From JAJYZP01 sp049964535 (GTDB taxonomy: Bacteria > Actinomycetota > Acidimicrobiia > Acidimicrobiales > Acidimicrobiaceae): a DNA stretch of 5,113 bases. The stretch covers positions 1-5,113 of the forward strand of contig JBMFXG010000182.1 of NCBI GenBank assembly GCA_049964535.1. Direction: 5' to 3'. Made by a program: the position numbers and the translations under genes. Position 1 is the stretch's first letter; each line of letters starts with the position of its first letter. Shown here one piece after another: positions 1 through 5,113 of the stretch. The notes below the pieces were generated by a model. That model searched no databases and had not been told where the DNA came from. It saw only the letters and a program-made list of their open reading frames with translations.

Positions 1-465
1 GGTGAGGAGTAGTGCCGAATCCAACGATGGACTCCACGGCAAAGCTCAGAAGGAAGGCAGAGTACGCTGGGGACTTCTCAAAGACAGCAGGGACCAGCGG
101 AGGAATATCGATGCAGCCGTCAAGTCAGAAGATCCAAGGACCTTCAGTGATCGAACTTTACCTGTGATGCTGCCGCTGATCCAACCCTAGGCAGCAAACT
201 GCGGAGAGACTCTACAGGTGGGGAGCAGTTCACCTCAGACCAGTACACCGGCAGTGTAGGAATAGCCAGTGGGCTCTTTGAGATCGAAGCAGGACAGCAC
301 TGTCCGGCAGCAACAATACGCACTTCACCGCGAGTTTGTGACACGGTGGCCACCTGAGGGCTAAGCGTTGATGTGTTGTACTTACGAGGAGATCCTGGAC
401 CATCGGAACCAAAGTCTCGGTAGGCGATAGGAACAAATCTCCGCCTCAAATTGCTAGAGTCCCGA
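1..465. other. No supportable gene upstream of the surface protein gene
   Basis: This stretch has open frames on both strands, but none carries a motif I recognise. The longest is on the minus strand: about 112 codons without a stop, ending in TGA near 141-143 and lacking an ATG start (only TTG near 449). Frames of this length are expected by chance at this base composition. Two short palindromes are present: GGACAG-CA-CTGTCC at 292-305 and GGTGGCCACC at 345-354. The segment may be long non-coding DNA or an eroded gene; the sequence alone does not decide. Confidence 0.45.
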
Positions 466-479
466 TTGACCTCGAACGG

Positions 480-540
480 CTGTTATCGGCACTTTATCCA
501 AGAACTTTAGACAAAACTTGCTTCTCTCTGCTATCGGCAG
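480..540 (+). repeat. Pair of 13-bp near-identical direct repeats upstream of the surface gene
   Basis: CTGTTATCGGCAC at 480-492 and CTGCTATCGGCAG at 528-540 match at 11 of 13 positions, with starts 48 bp apart. The second copy has the partial dyad CTGC-tatcg-GCAG and lies within the spacer of the promoter-like boxes at 518-546. The location, 55 to 115 bp before the start codon, suits an operator pair for a regulator. That role is inferred; no known regulator site is recognised. Confidence 0.35.
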
Positions 541-546
541 TATGGT
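518..546 (+). promoter_or_regulatory. Candidate sigma-70-type promoter of the surface protein gene
   Basis: TTGCTT at 518-523 and TATGGT at 541-546 are separated by 17 bp and resemble -35 and -10 boxes. They would place transcription start near 553 and give a leader of about 40 nt. A second option is TTGACC at 466-471, with a better -35 but only a weak -10 near 491-496 at a 19-bp spacing. Both calls rest on short matches. Confidence 0.3.
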
Positions 547-582
547 TAGGGGTTGTACTTGGTGAGATATGTGGTGTCGTCG

Positions 583-589
583 AAAGAGG
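583..589 (+). promoter_or_regulatory. Ribosome binding site deciding the surface protein start
   Basis: AAAGAGG complements the 3' end of 16S rRNA. It lies 5 nt before ATG at 595 and only 2 nt before ATG at 592, so 595 is the better spaced start. It also argues against the TTG at 553, which would add a charged 14-residue extension ahead of a normal signal peptide. Confidence 0.6.
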
Positions 590-594
590 TCATG

Positions 595-2226
595 ATGTTA
601 TTCGGTAAAAAGTTGTGGTCAGTTTTCCTGGCCCTGAGCACAATTCTTACATTCATAGGTCTCGGTCTCGCTCTAAATTCTCAGCCTAGTTTCGCTGCGA
701 ATCACGGTGATATCTTCCTTTCTGCGACAAATTCCACACCGCCAGGTCATGAAACTGATCCCCATCTCGGATGTCCAACCTACATCTACCTATGGGGTAG
801 CGACCTAACCAACTCATCTGGCAACTTCAGTGTTGATGGAATCGCCCCGTCTGGAAACGCTATAGGAGAACCCACCTCAGGAGGGACCTACACTTCCGAT
901 CAAGCTTGGCCGAACGACAATGCCGATGCAAGTATTCCTCCAAAAGGTGGCGCTCCCTGGAGTTACAACACCAGTTCTGGGGGTGATCAAGTAATTGCCA
1001 GAATTCTCACGAGTCAACTCATTGCAAACGCCTTGAAGAACGGCGACCAGTACCAGTCGCAGCAAGGATTTCACTTCAAAGTTCAGTTCACGCAACTACC
1101 GCAGAAGCACAAGACCTTCTGGGTGAATTGTGGCGAGCCGAAGCCTTCGATCAAGGTCGTCAAGACGGCAACCCCGACGACGTATGCAAGCACTGGTACC
1201 TCCATCAACTACACCTACGTCATTACCAACACCGGGAATGTGACGCTCACGAATGTGACGCTCACCGATAACAAGTTGCCCAACCTCAACGATGCCTCGG
1301 CTTGCAGCTTGAACTCTGGTGACAAGTCGACGACTCTCGGAACGCTGCAACCAGGTGATATCGAGACCTGTAAGGCAACCTACTCGACCGTACAGAGTGA
1401 TCTCAACAACGGGAGCATCACCAATACCGCTACGGCTACAGGAACGCCTCCGACTGGACCGAACGTGCAGGCTACGTCTACGGTCGTGGTGAACTATGTA
1501 CCTACGAGTACTTCTCCGAGCTCCCCACCTCCGGTGTCGTCTCCGAGCTCCGCACCTCCAGTATCGTCTCCGACCTTGACCATTACGAAATCAGCGTCGC
1601 CAACGAGTATCACGGCAGGTAGTGATTCTGAGTATGTCATTAGTGCTGCTGCTACGGGTCTCGTACAAGGACAGGTAGTCGTGACCGATCCGCTCTCTGA
1701 CTATCAAGGCGTGACCTATACCCTCGTAAGCCTGCCGACCCCGCTAGGGGACACTGCATGGTCGGGCTGTGGACTCCTTCCAGGCAATGCGTCAAACGTA
1801 AGCGAAGTGGTTCAGTGTACGTTCACCCCTCCTTCTGGAGGAGTCAGCAATGTGATATTCGCTCCCATTACGGTCCGTGTTGCGACCTCTGCCTCGACAC
1901 CCTCTCAGGTGCTTGCGAACATAGCAAGTATCACATCCGGGAGTAGTTCGATCACCTCGAATCGAGTGACAATTACCATTCAACCCTCTCTAGCCCCACA
2001 GAGCGTTAGTTCATCGAGCAGTGGCGCTAGCTCACCGCCACAGCCATCGAATCCTTCAGCCAGCCACCAACCAGCGACAGCAGTCAGCAGCAGCGTCGTG
2101 GTGCCATCAACTCATACAGGAGAACCTTGGAGCTCTATGACATGGTGGGGAATCGTGATCGGGAGCGGAGTAGCGGGTGCTGGTCTCTTACTGATGTCTC
2201 TCAGGCGTCGGAGCTACTTGTCTTAG
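595..2226 (+). CDS. Secreted, membrane- or wall-anchored surface protein with two DUF11-type repeats
   Basis: Predicted 543-residue exported protein, probably displayed on the cell surface; its ligand or role is unknown. Residues 2-34 form a signal peptide: FGKK, a hydrophobic core, then likely cleavage at SFA|AN. Residues 36-180 form an N-terminal module with PHLGC near residue 60, IYLWG, QGFHFK and KHKTFWVNC ending near residue 179. I recall similar motifs in actinobacterial secreted proteins, but this is unsearched. Residues 184-301 are a clear DUF11/DUF7507-type repeat (KTATPT, YTYVITNTGNVTLTNVTLTD, TNTATATG). A Pro/Ser linker follows (302-326), then a second, more divergent DUF11-like domain (327-462; TITKSASPT, VVVTDPL) and a Ser/Pro/Ala linker (463-513). 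STHTGEP (505-511), a helix at about 517-536 and RRR resemble a sortase signal lacking the canonical LP. The six mature cysteines fall two per domain, suggesting disulfides. Start chosen from the ribosome binding site; ATG 592 and TTG 553 are alternatives. Confidence 0.93.
   Translation: MLFGKKLWSVFLALSTILTFIGLGLALNSQPSFAANHGDIFLSATNSTPPGHETDPHLGCPTYIYLWGSDLTNSSGNFSVDGIAPSGNAIGEPTSGGTYTSDQAWPNDNADASIPPKGGAPWSYNTSSGGDQVIARILTSQLIANALKNGDQYQSQQGFHFKVQFTQLPQKHKTFWVNCGEPKPSIKVVKTATPTTYASTGTSINYTYVITNTGNVTLTNVTLTDNKLPNLNDASACSLNSGDKSTTLGTLQPGDIETCKATYSTVQSDLNNGSITNTATATGTPPTGPNVQATSTVVVNYVPTSTSPSSPPPVSSPSSAPPVSSPTLTITKSASPTSITAGSDSEYVISAAATGLVQGQVVVTDPLSDYQGVTYTLVSLPTPLGDTAWSGCGLLPGNASNVSEVVQCTFTPPSGGVSNVIFAPITVRVATSASTPSQVLANIASITSGSSSITSNRVTITIQPSLAPQSVSSSSSGASSPPQPSNPSASHQPATAVSSSVVVPSTHTGEPWSSMTWWGIVIGSGVAGAGLLLMSLRRRSYLS
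1240..1266 (+). repeat. Short tandem duplication inside the first DUF11 repeat
   Basis: GTGACGCTCAC occurs twice within 27 bp and encodes the NVTLTNVTLT strand of the domain. This doubling is common in DUF11 domains at protein level. The identical codons suggest recent duplication or homogenisation by recombination. Confidence 0.6.
1513..1572 (+). repeat. 27-bp tandem repeat coding for the Pro/Ser linker
   Basis: Two in-frame 27-bp units, 1513-1539 and 1540-1566, encode SPSSPPPVS and SPSSAPPVS, followed by the start of a third unit (TCTCCG). They differ at only three positions. The unit is a whole number of codons, so copy changes by slippage would lengthen or shorten the stalk between the two domains without breaking the frame. 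Confidence 0.8.
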
Positions 2227-2249
2227 ACTAGTTCACGACATTTTCTTGA

Positions 2250-2289
2250 AATCCTCGGGTCCGTTCTGCATTGGGCGGACCCGAGGATT
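2250..2289 (+). terminator. Hairpin terminator after the surface protein gene
   Basis: Perfect 14-bp inverted repeat, AATCCTCGGGTCCG at 2250-2263 and its complement at 2276-2289, around a 12-nt loop. It begins 24 nt after the stop codon. The tail ATTATTC is only partly T-rich, so termination may be weak or rely on the GC-rich stem, as is common in Actinobacteria. The hairpin is read in both directions. Confidence 0.7.
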
Positions 2290-2950
2290 ATTCGACGGTA
2301 GGTTCATGAGCGGTATCCGCTTCGAATCGGGCCAGGTAACTGAGCGTCGCTTAATCGACGAAGACCTAAACTCCAAGTCTTTCATACACGTCGCATATGA
2401 AGTTCTTGAGAGATCCACAAGTAGCGAAACCTCAATACATGATGGTACGTTCGCAACCAACAGAAGGAAATAGGGAGCATCTCTCAGCCGGCAAGCTCAA
2501 AGCGGTTGATCGGAACGCTCCCTGAGGGCGAGAAGATATTGGAGCGCAGGACGTTCGCCCCCATAATCGTTCGTAACGCAACCTGATAGCGATCAACAAC
2601 CACTGGCAACAGAGGTAAGGGGCTCAAAGAGATCGAATTGGAAGGCTCAAGCATGAAGATGGTTGCGGCCAACGGGACGCTTGACATAGAGCTGAGCACC
2701 GAGGTTATTGAGGGAAAACTCTGAAGCCAGGACCGCTCTCGCAGTACCGTACGATTGCGCTCTGGCTAGTCAAAGGCCCTGCATGTCGCGACTGTCTCGT
2801 ACTGACCGTGAGGCTTCACTCTGTGACCGTCGACTCTGGTCTCTCCGTCTCGCTTTGATGATGCCCTATGACAACATTGACTCTCTGGTTCAAGCTTCAT
2901 CTCATTCGTCGAGATAGCAACATGATCGGATGAGAGTCCCGGCTTTGTCA
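2290..2950. other. Intergenic stretch between surface gene terminator and IS, no supportable gene
   Basis: Several short open frames occur on both strands, none with a recognisable domain. On the plus strand one frame reads from about 2473 to 2706 if a TGA TAG pair near 2584 is ignored (segments such as LIGTLPEGEKILERR and NGTLDIELSTEVIEGKL), so it could be an eroded gene. The opposite strand over 2484-2699 is also open. I cannot tell remnants from chance here. Confidence 0.4.
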
Positions 2951-2976
2951 GAGGCTGTCGCTCATGTTTCCCCAGC
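2951..2976 (+). repeat. Left terminal inverted repeat of the IS
   Basis: The outer 10 bp, GAGGCTGTCG, are a perfect match to the complement of the right end. The next 16 bp match at 8 positions and finish with a shared CCAGC. The transposase stop codon lies only 5 bp further in. Confidence 0.85.
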
Positions 2977-2980
2977 GTGA

Positions 2981-3810
2981 TCACTCGATGACCGGTTCGG
3001 TCAATCGGCGTAGTATCAACCGGGCGTGGGCTGCCCATACGAATCCTTCGGAGACAGCGGGGTTTCGCTCATAGTCAACTTGGAGTCGGCGGTTGTTCAT
3101 CAGCCACGACCAGGTCCGCTCGACGACCCAACGTCGTGGGAGCACCTCGAAGCGGTGATCGTGGATCTTGTTCACTACCTCAGCAGAGATATGCCTCGCA
3201 CCACAGGAGGAGATGAAGGTCTTCTTGAAGCCACCGTCACACCAGATCTTCTGCAACTGAAGTGCGGACCTTCGCCCGGTCAACCACGGCGATTCCTCCG
3301 ACATTGTCCGACACGTTGGCGGCCATGACGACGACGGCAATGAGGAGTCCGAGAGTGTCGACCACGCCGAAGGTCTTGCACCCGGAGATCTTCTTTCTGG
3401 CGTCCTATCCCCTGGTAGAACTGGTCACCGTCGATGCGCCTCGGACGCTCCGGGCATCGATGACACCGACCGAGGGCTCGGCGTCCCGCCCTTTTTGTTC
3501 TCGCACCTGGCCATGCAGTCGTTCGCAGACCCATTGCCAGACGCCGTTCTCCGACCAACGCACGTGGTAGCGGTGGACAGTGTTCCACTGGGGATAGTTC
3601 AGAGGCAGCGCCCGCCACTGACAGCCCGTGGCAGCCACGTAGAAGATGACATTGACGATGTCATGCTTATCCCACTTGGTAGGCGGCCCATCTGACCGTT
3701 ACCTGAGTAGGTGGCGATGAGATCAGCAATCAGGTCCCACTCCTCATCAGTCAGATCGCCCTGAGTCGACCTCCAGGTGGTCGCAGTGGATTCGTCCTTG
3801 ATCCCATCAT
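2981..3810 (-). pseudogene. IS5-family DDE transposase, broken by a nonsense codon and frameshifts
   Basis: The reconstructed protein would be about 276 residues and would cut and join the IS ends. Seen in order: DLTDEEWDLIADL (about 3757-3719); then a one-base loss at 3681-3683, between NGQMGR and TKWDKHDIVNVIFYVAATG; then CQWRALPLNYPQWNTVHRYH and VIDARSVRGAST. A TAG at 3405-3407 replaces the Tyr expected in RGYDA. KTFGVVDTLGLLIAVVV follows, then a one-base gain near 3266, and finally KIWCDGGFKKTF, VVERTWSWLMNNRR and the C-terminus. Catalytic D (3456-3458), D (3236-3238) and E (3119-3121) are all kept, with R-x3-E as usual. No start codon exists in the first frame before 3691; ATG at 3808-3810 would fit if one G was lost from the run at 3803-3805. 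With three indels (two losses, one gain) the length becomes exactly 277 codons. Confidence 0.93.
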
Positions 3811-3859
3811 TGAATGGTATGCGATCCGGCTAGCCAGTGTAGGTCTATTTAGCCATCTT

Positions 3860-3885
3860 GCTGGACAGATTTAGACGACAGCCTC
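3860..3885 (-). repeat. Right terminal inverted repeat of the IS
   Basis: Read on the minus strand, this begins GAGGCTGTCG and matches the left end at 18 of 26 positions, including CCAGC at the inner edge. It lies about 50 bp upstream of the probable transposase start, so the transposase promoter would be expected at or beside this end. Confidence 0.85.
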
Positions 3886-3886
3886 T

Positions 3887-4476
3887 AACGCACAAAGAAG
3901 GTTGGATACCAACATCAACTCTGTCTATGGTCACCAGGGAGCTCTCCACTTCGATCGTTTCCTCTCGGGTGAGGACCCCTCAATCTTGCTGTCATATTCC
4001 GTCTTGCACGCTACGAAGCGTTCCCCCGTTCCCGACCGCTTGGTAAACCTAGTCACTCGCCTCTGCGTTGCGAACCGAGACACCATCAGAGACATCAGTA
4101 CCGGTGACCATGACTCAAAGGTCGTCGTTCTAAGCGTCAAGCCCATCCCTCCATCTACGGCGAACGACCTCCTGATGTGTCTTCCATGGACGAGCCATTG
4201 AGGGCAAGTTCGTGGGAGTACACCTCCTTGGCACTGGAGCCTCAGCTCACAGAGCGAGACGGCAGCTTGACCTCAAAGAGACGGAAGAACTACCGAGTTA
4301 CAGGTTGGCAAACCAACCGCGCAGATTGGAGAGATGCGGTATGGTGCGACGTGAGATCTCCTGGCCGCCCGGGACTCTCAACTTCTTAGCGGTCTATCAA
4401 TACAGAAACTCGGTCGACGGGCTTGGCTTCAGATCCATTGAGATCCGACGCGTCTTCGAAGTTCGATGCTCTCGTA
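3887..4476. other. Unassigned stretch right of the IS, with an unrecognised open frame
   Basis: On the plus strand, 3902-4201 is open from a TTG start and would encode 99 residues with a fair share of C or G at third positions; I recognise no domain. AAAGAAGG directly abuts the TTG, too close for a normal ribosome binding site. The frame is open back to the IS right end, so it could be a gene fragment cut by the insertion, or chance. Further plus-strand frames (4177-4389, and 4212-4787 which runs antisense into the exporter gene) are less likely. A small hairpin GGTTGG-CAAA-CCAACC sits at 4303-4318. Confidence 0.35.
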
Positions 4477-4492
4477 GACACGGTATCGTGTC
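4477..4492. repeat. Small hairpin GACACG-GTAT-CGTGTC
   Basis: Perfect 6-bp stem with a 4-nt loop, 5 bp to the left of a much larger inverted repeat. Its right arm overlaps TGTCGCA (4489-4495), which can instead pair with TGCGACA at 4510-4516. Confidence 0.55.
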
Positions 4493-4497
4493 GCATA

Positions 4498-4555
4498 AGG
4501 GCCTCTCGTTGCGACATACCGACTCACGCCAGCACTACGTCGCACGAGAGGCCCT
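4498..4555 (-). terminator. Large inverted repeat, probable terminator of the MMPL gene
   Basis: Arms at 4498-4515 and 4539-4555 (AGGGCCTCTCGT-t-GCGAC against GTCGCACGAGAGGCCCT) pair over 17 bp with one bulged base around a 23-nt loop. It begins 42 bp past the exporter's stop codon, a reasonable place for a terminator. On the minus strand it is followed by TATGCGACACG, which is not T-rich, so it is not a textbook Rho-independent terminator. A bidirectional barrier, an mRNA 3'-end stabiliser or the remnant of a tiny mobile element are alternatives. Confidence 0.6.
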
Positions 4556-4596
4556 CACATTGACATCACCGAACGATGATCATCAAGCCACAACGA

Positions 4597-5113
4597 CTAG
4601 TGAGCAAAGCGCACCACCGGAAGCACTCGATTCAACCATGTCGGGCGATGCCACGCATGGTGACCCGCCAAGCGCAACACGATCGGAAGTAGAACCAGCC
4701 GCACAACGAGCGCATCGAGTGCTACCGCAACTGCGAGGATCACTCCCATCTCCTTGGGTGCGAGCGGCCCAGAAAGTGCGAAGGTGAGAAAGACCGCAAC
4801 CATCACAAGACCGGCCGACACGACGACACGTCCGGAGCTCTTCACCGAACCGAGCAACGAAAGTCGCGGGTTGGCGTGTGTGTCGTAGTGTTCCTTCGCT
4901 GTCGAGAGAAGGAAGAGTGTGTAGTCCATCGCGACTCCAAAGACCATGGCACCGAAGAAGAGCGGACCCCAGGCATCTATGAAGCCCTGCGGAGTAAAGT
5001 TTAGCACTCCTGAGAGGTCGCCATTTTGGAAGATGAGGCGAGCGACGCCGAACGCACCTGCCACCGAAAGTCCAGTCACCACCACGCCGGCAAAAGCGAG
5101 GAGCGGAGCTCCG
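4597..5113 (-). CDS. MMPL/RND-family membrane exporter, C-terminal part (cut by window edge)
   Basis: The frame is open through the right edge, so the N-terminal part and start lie outside; 171 codons are visible before the TAG at 4597-4599. MMPL proteins are proton-driven RND-superfamily inner-membrane exporters, in Actinobacteria often of lipids or lipid-linked compounds. Seen in order: a hydrophobic segment (LLAFAGVVVTGL); then WGPLFFGAMVFGVAMDYTLFLLS followed by the charged AKEHYD loop, the family's conserved membrane Asp-Tyr motif; then VVVSAGLVMVAVFLTFAL; then EMGVILAVAVALDALVVRLVLLPIVLRL. It finishes with the usual short tail, W..PTWLNRVLP. These match the last transmembrane helices of the second membrane domain. 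The substrate cannot be inferred from this part. The GTG at 5085 is an internal codon, since the same frame continues upstream with family-like hydrophobic residues. The gene converges with the surface protein gene. Confidence 0.94.
   Translation of the reverse strand, partial: GAPLLAFAGVVVTGLSVAGAFGVARLIFQNGDLSGVLNFTPQGFIDAWGPLFFGAMVFGVAMDYTLFLLSTAKEHYDTHANPRLSLLGSVKSSGRVVVSAGLVMVAVFLTFALSGPLAPKEMGVILAVAVALDALVVRLVLLPIVLRLAGHHAWHRPTWLNRVLPVVRFAH

Larger units (their letters stand above)
2951..3885 (-). mobile_element. Complete but inactive IS5-family insertion sequence, about 935 bp
   Basis: The element is bounded by inverted repeats starting GAGGCTGTCG at each end and holds a single IS5-family transposase on the minus strand that fills almost all of it. 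Its size is normal for the family. The flanking triplets are TCA (2948-2950) and TAA (3886-3888). Both fit a TNA target, as used by the IS1031- and ISL2-type subgroups, and they differ by one base. The transposase is broken, so movement would need an intact copy acting in trans. Subgroup assignment needs a database comparison. Confidence 0.88.

Noticed and set aside
1..125. Minus-strand hydrophobic frame running to the left edge, including a GFGTTP stretch reminiscent of channel pore loops
   Set aside because: Only about 41 codons with no start codon and no second motif; antisense of hydrophilic sequence often looks hydrophobic. Not enough to call a gene.
2..190. Plus-strand 62-codon frame at the left end
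   Set aside because: Arg/Ser-rich, no domain and no ribosome binding site visible.
877..1350. Minus-strand frames within the surface protein gene
   Set aside because: Antisense to a gene with clear signal peptide and DUF11 motifs.
2246..2473. Plus and minus frames just after the surface gene
   Set aside because: Both overlap the terminator hairpin and have no recognisable motif.
2879..2905. tRNA-like GGTTCAAGC motif
   Set aside because: No acceptor stem, D-arm or anticodon arm can be drawn around it.
2766..3038. Minus-strand 90-codon frame across the left IS end
   Set aside because: Crosses the IS boundary and overlaps the transposase C-terminus in another frame; rich in Arg, His and Pro as chance frames tend to be.
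3280..3618. Minus-strand frame of 112 codons inside the IS
   Set aside because: Arg-rich shadow in the wrong frame over the transposase; the real protein is read in the neighbouring frames.
3026..3695. Plus-strand frames across the IS
   Set aside because: Antisense to the reconstructed transposase, with no motifs of their own.
4212..4787. Plus-strand frame of 191 codons
   Set aside because: Its last third runs antisense through the well supported MMPL gene, it crosses the hairpins at 4477-4555, and it shows no recognisable domain. Most likely chance.
1..5113. CRISPR array, phage genes, toxin-antitoxin or other defence module
   Set aside because: No regularly spaced repeats and no matching protein motifs were found on either strand.

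Overview
The window reads as a stretch of an actinobacterial chromosome of moderate GC content (GC judged by eye). The clues are a Gram-positive style wall/membrane-anchored secreted protein with a Cys-paired N-terminal module of a kind I associate with Actinobacteria, an IS5-family insertion sequence whose transposase has actinobacterial-type motifs, and the end of an MMPL-family lipid exporter. Acidophilic Acidimicrobiia with mid GC would fit, but that is a guess and not a demonstrated assignment.

Layout. Positions 1-465 hold no gene I can support. Positions 466-594 look like the control region of the next gene: promoter-like boxes, a pair of near-identical 13-bp repeats and a good ribosome binding site. 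Positions 595-2226 (+) encode the one complete gene, a 543-residue secreted surface protein: signal peptide, an N-terminal Cys-containing module, two DUF11-type beta-sandwich repeats separated by Pro/Ser linkers, a degenerate sortase-like signal, one transmembrane helix and an RRR tail. A strong hairpin at 2250-2289 probably ends its transcript. Positions 2290-2950 show no supportable gene.

Positions 2951-3885 are a complete but dead IS5-family element of about 935 bp on the minus strand. Both terminal inverted repeats are recognisable. The transposase inside keeps the D-D-E catalytic residues but is broken by an in-frame TAG and two opposite frameshifts, with a third indel likely near its start. 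The flanking triplets TCA and TAA both fit a TNA target and differ by one base, as an aged target duplication would.

Positions 3887-4476 contain open frames that I cannot recognise. At 4477-4555 there is a compact set of inverted repeats with mutually exclusive pairings, 42 bp past the stop codon of the last gene. That gene (4597-5113, minus, cut by the right edge) is the C-terminal part of an MMPL/RND-type exporter.

The genes do not form an operon: the surface protein and the exporter converge, with the IS lying between them. No multi-gene defence, biosynthetic or other system is visible. The most distinctive items are the modular surface protein and the nested hairpins next to the exporter.
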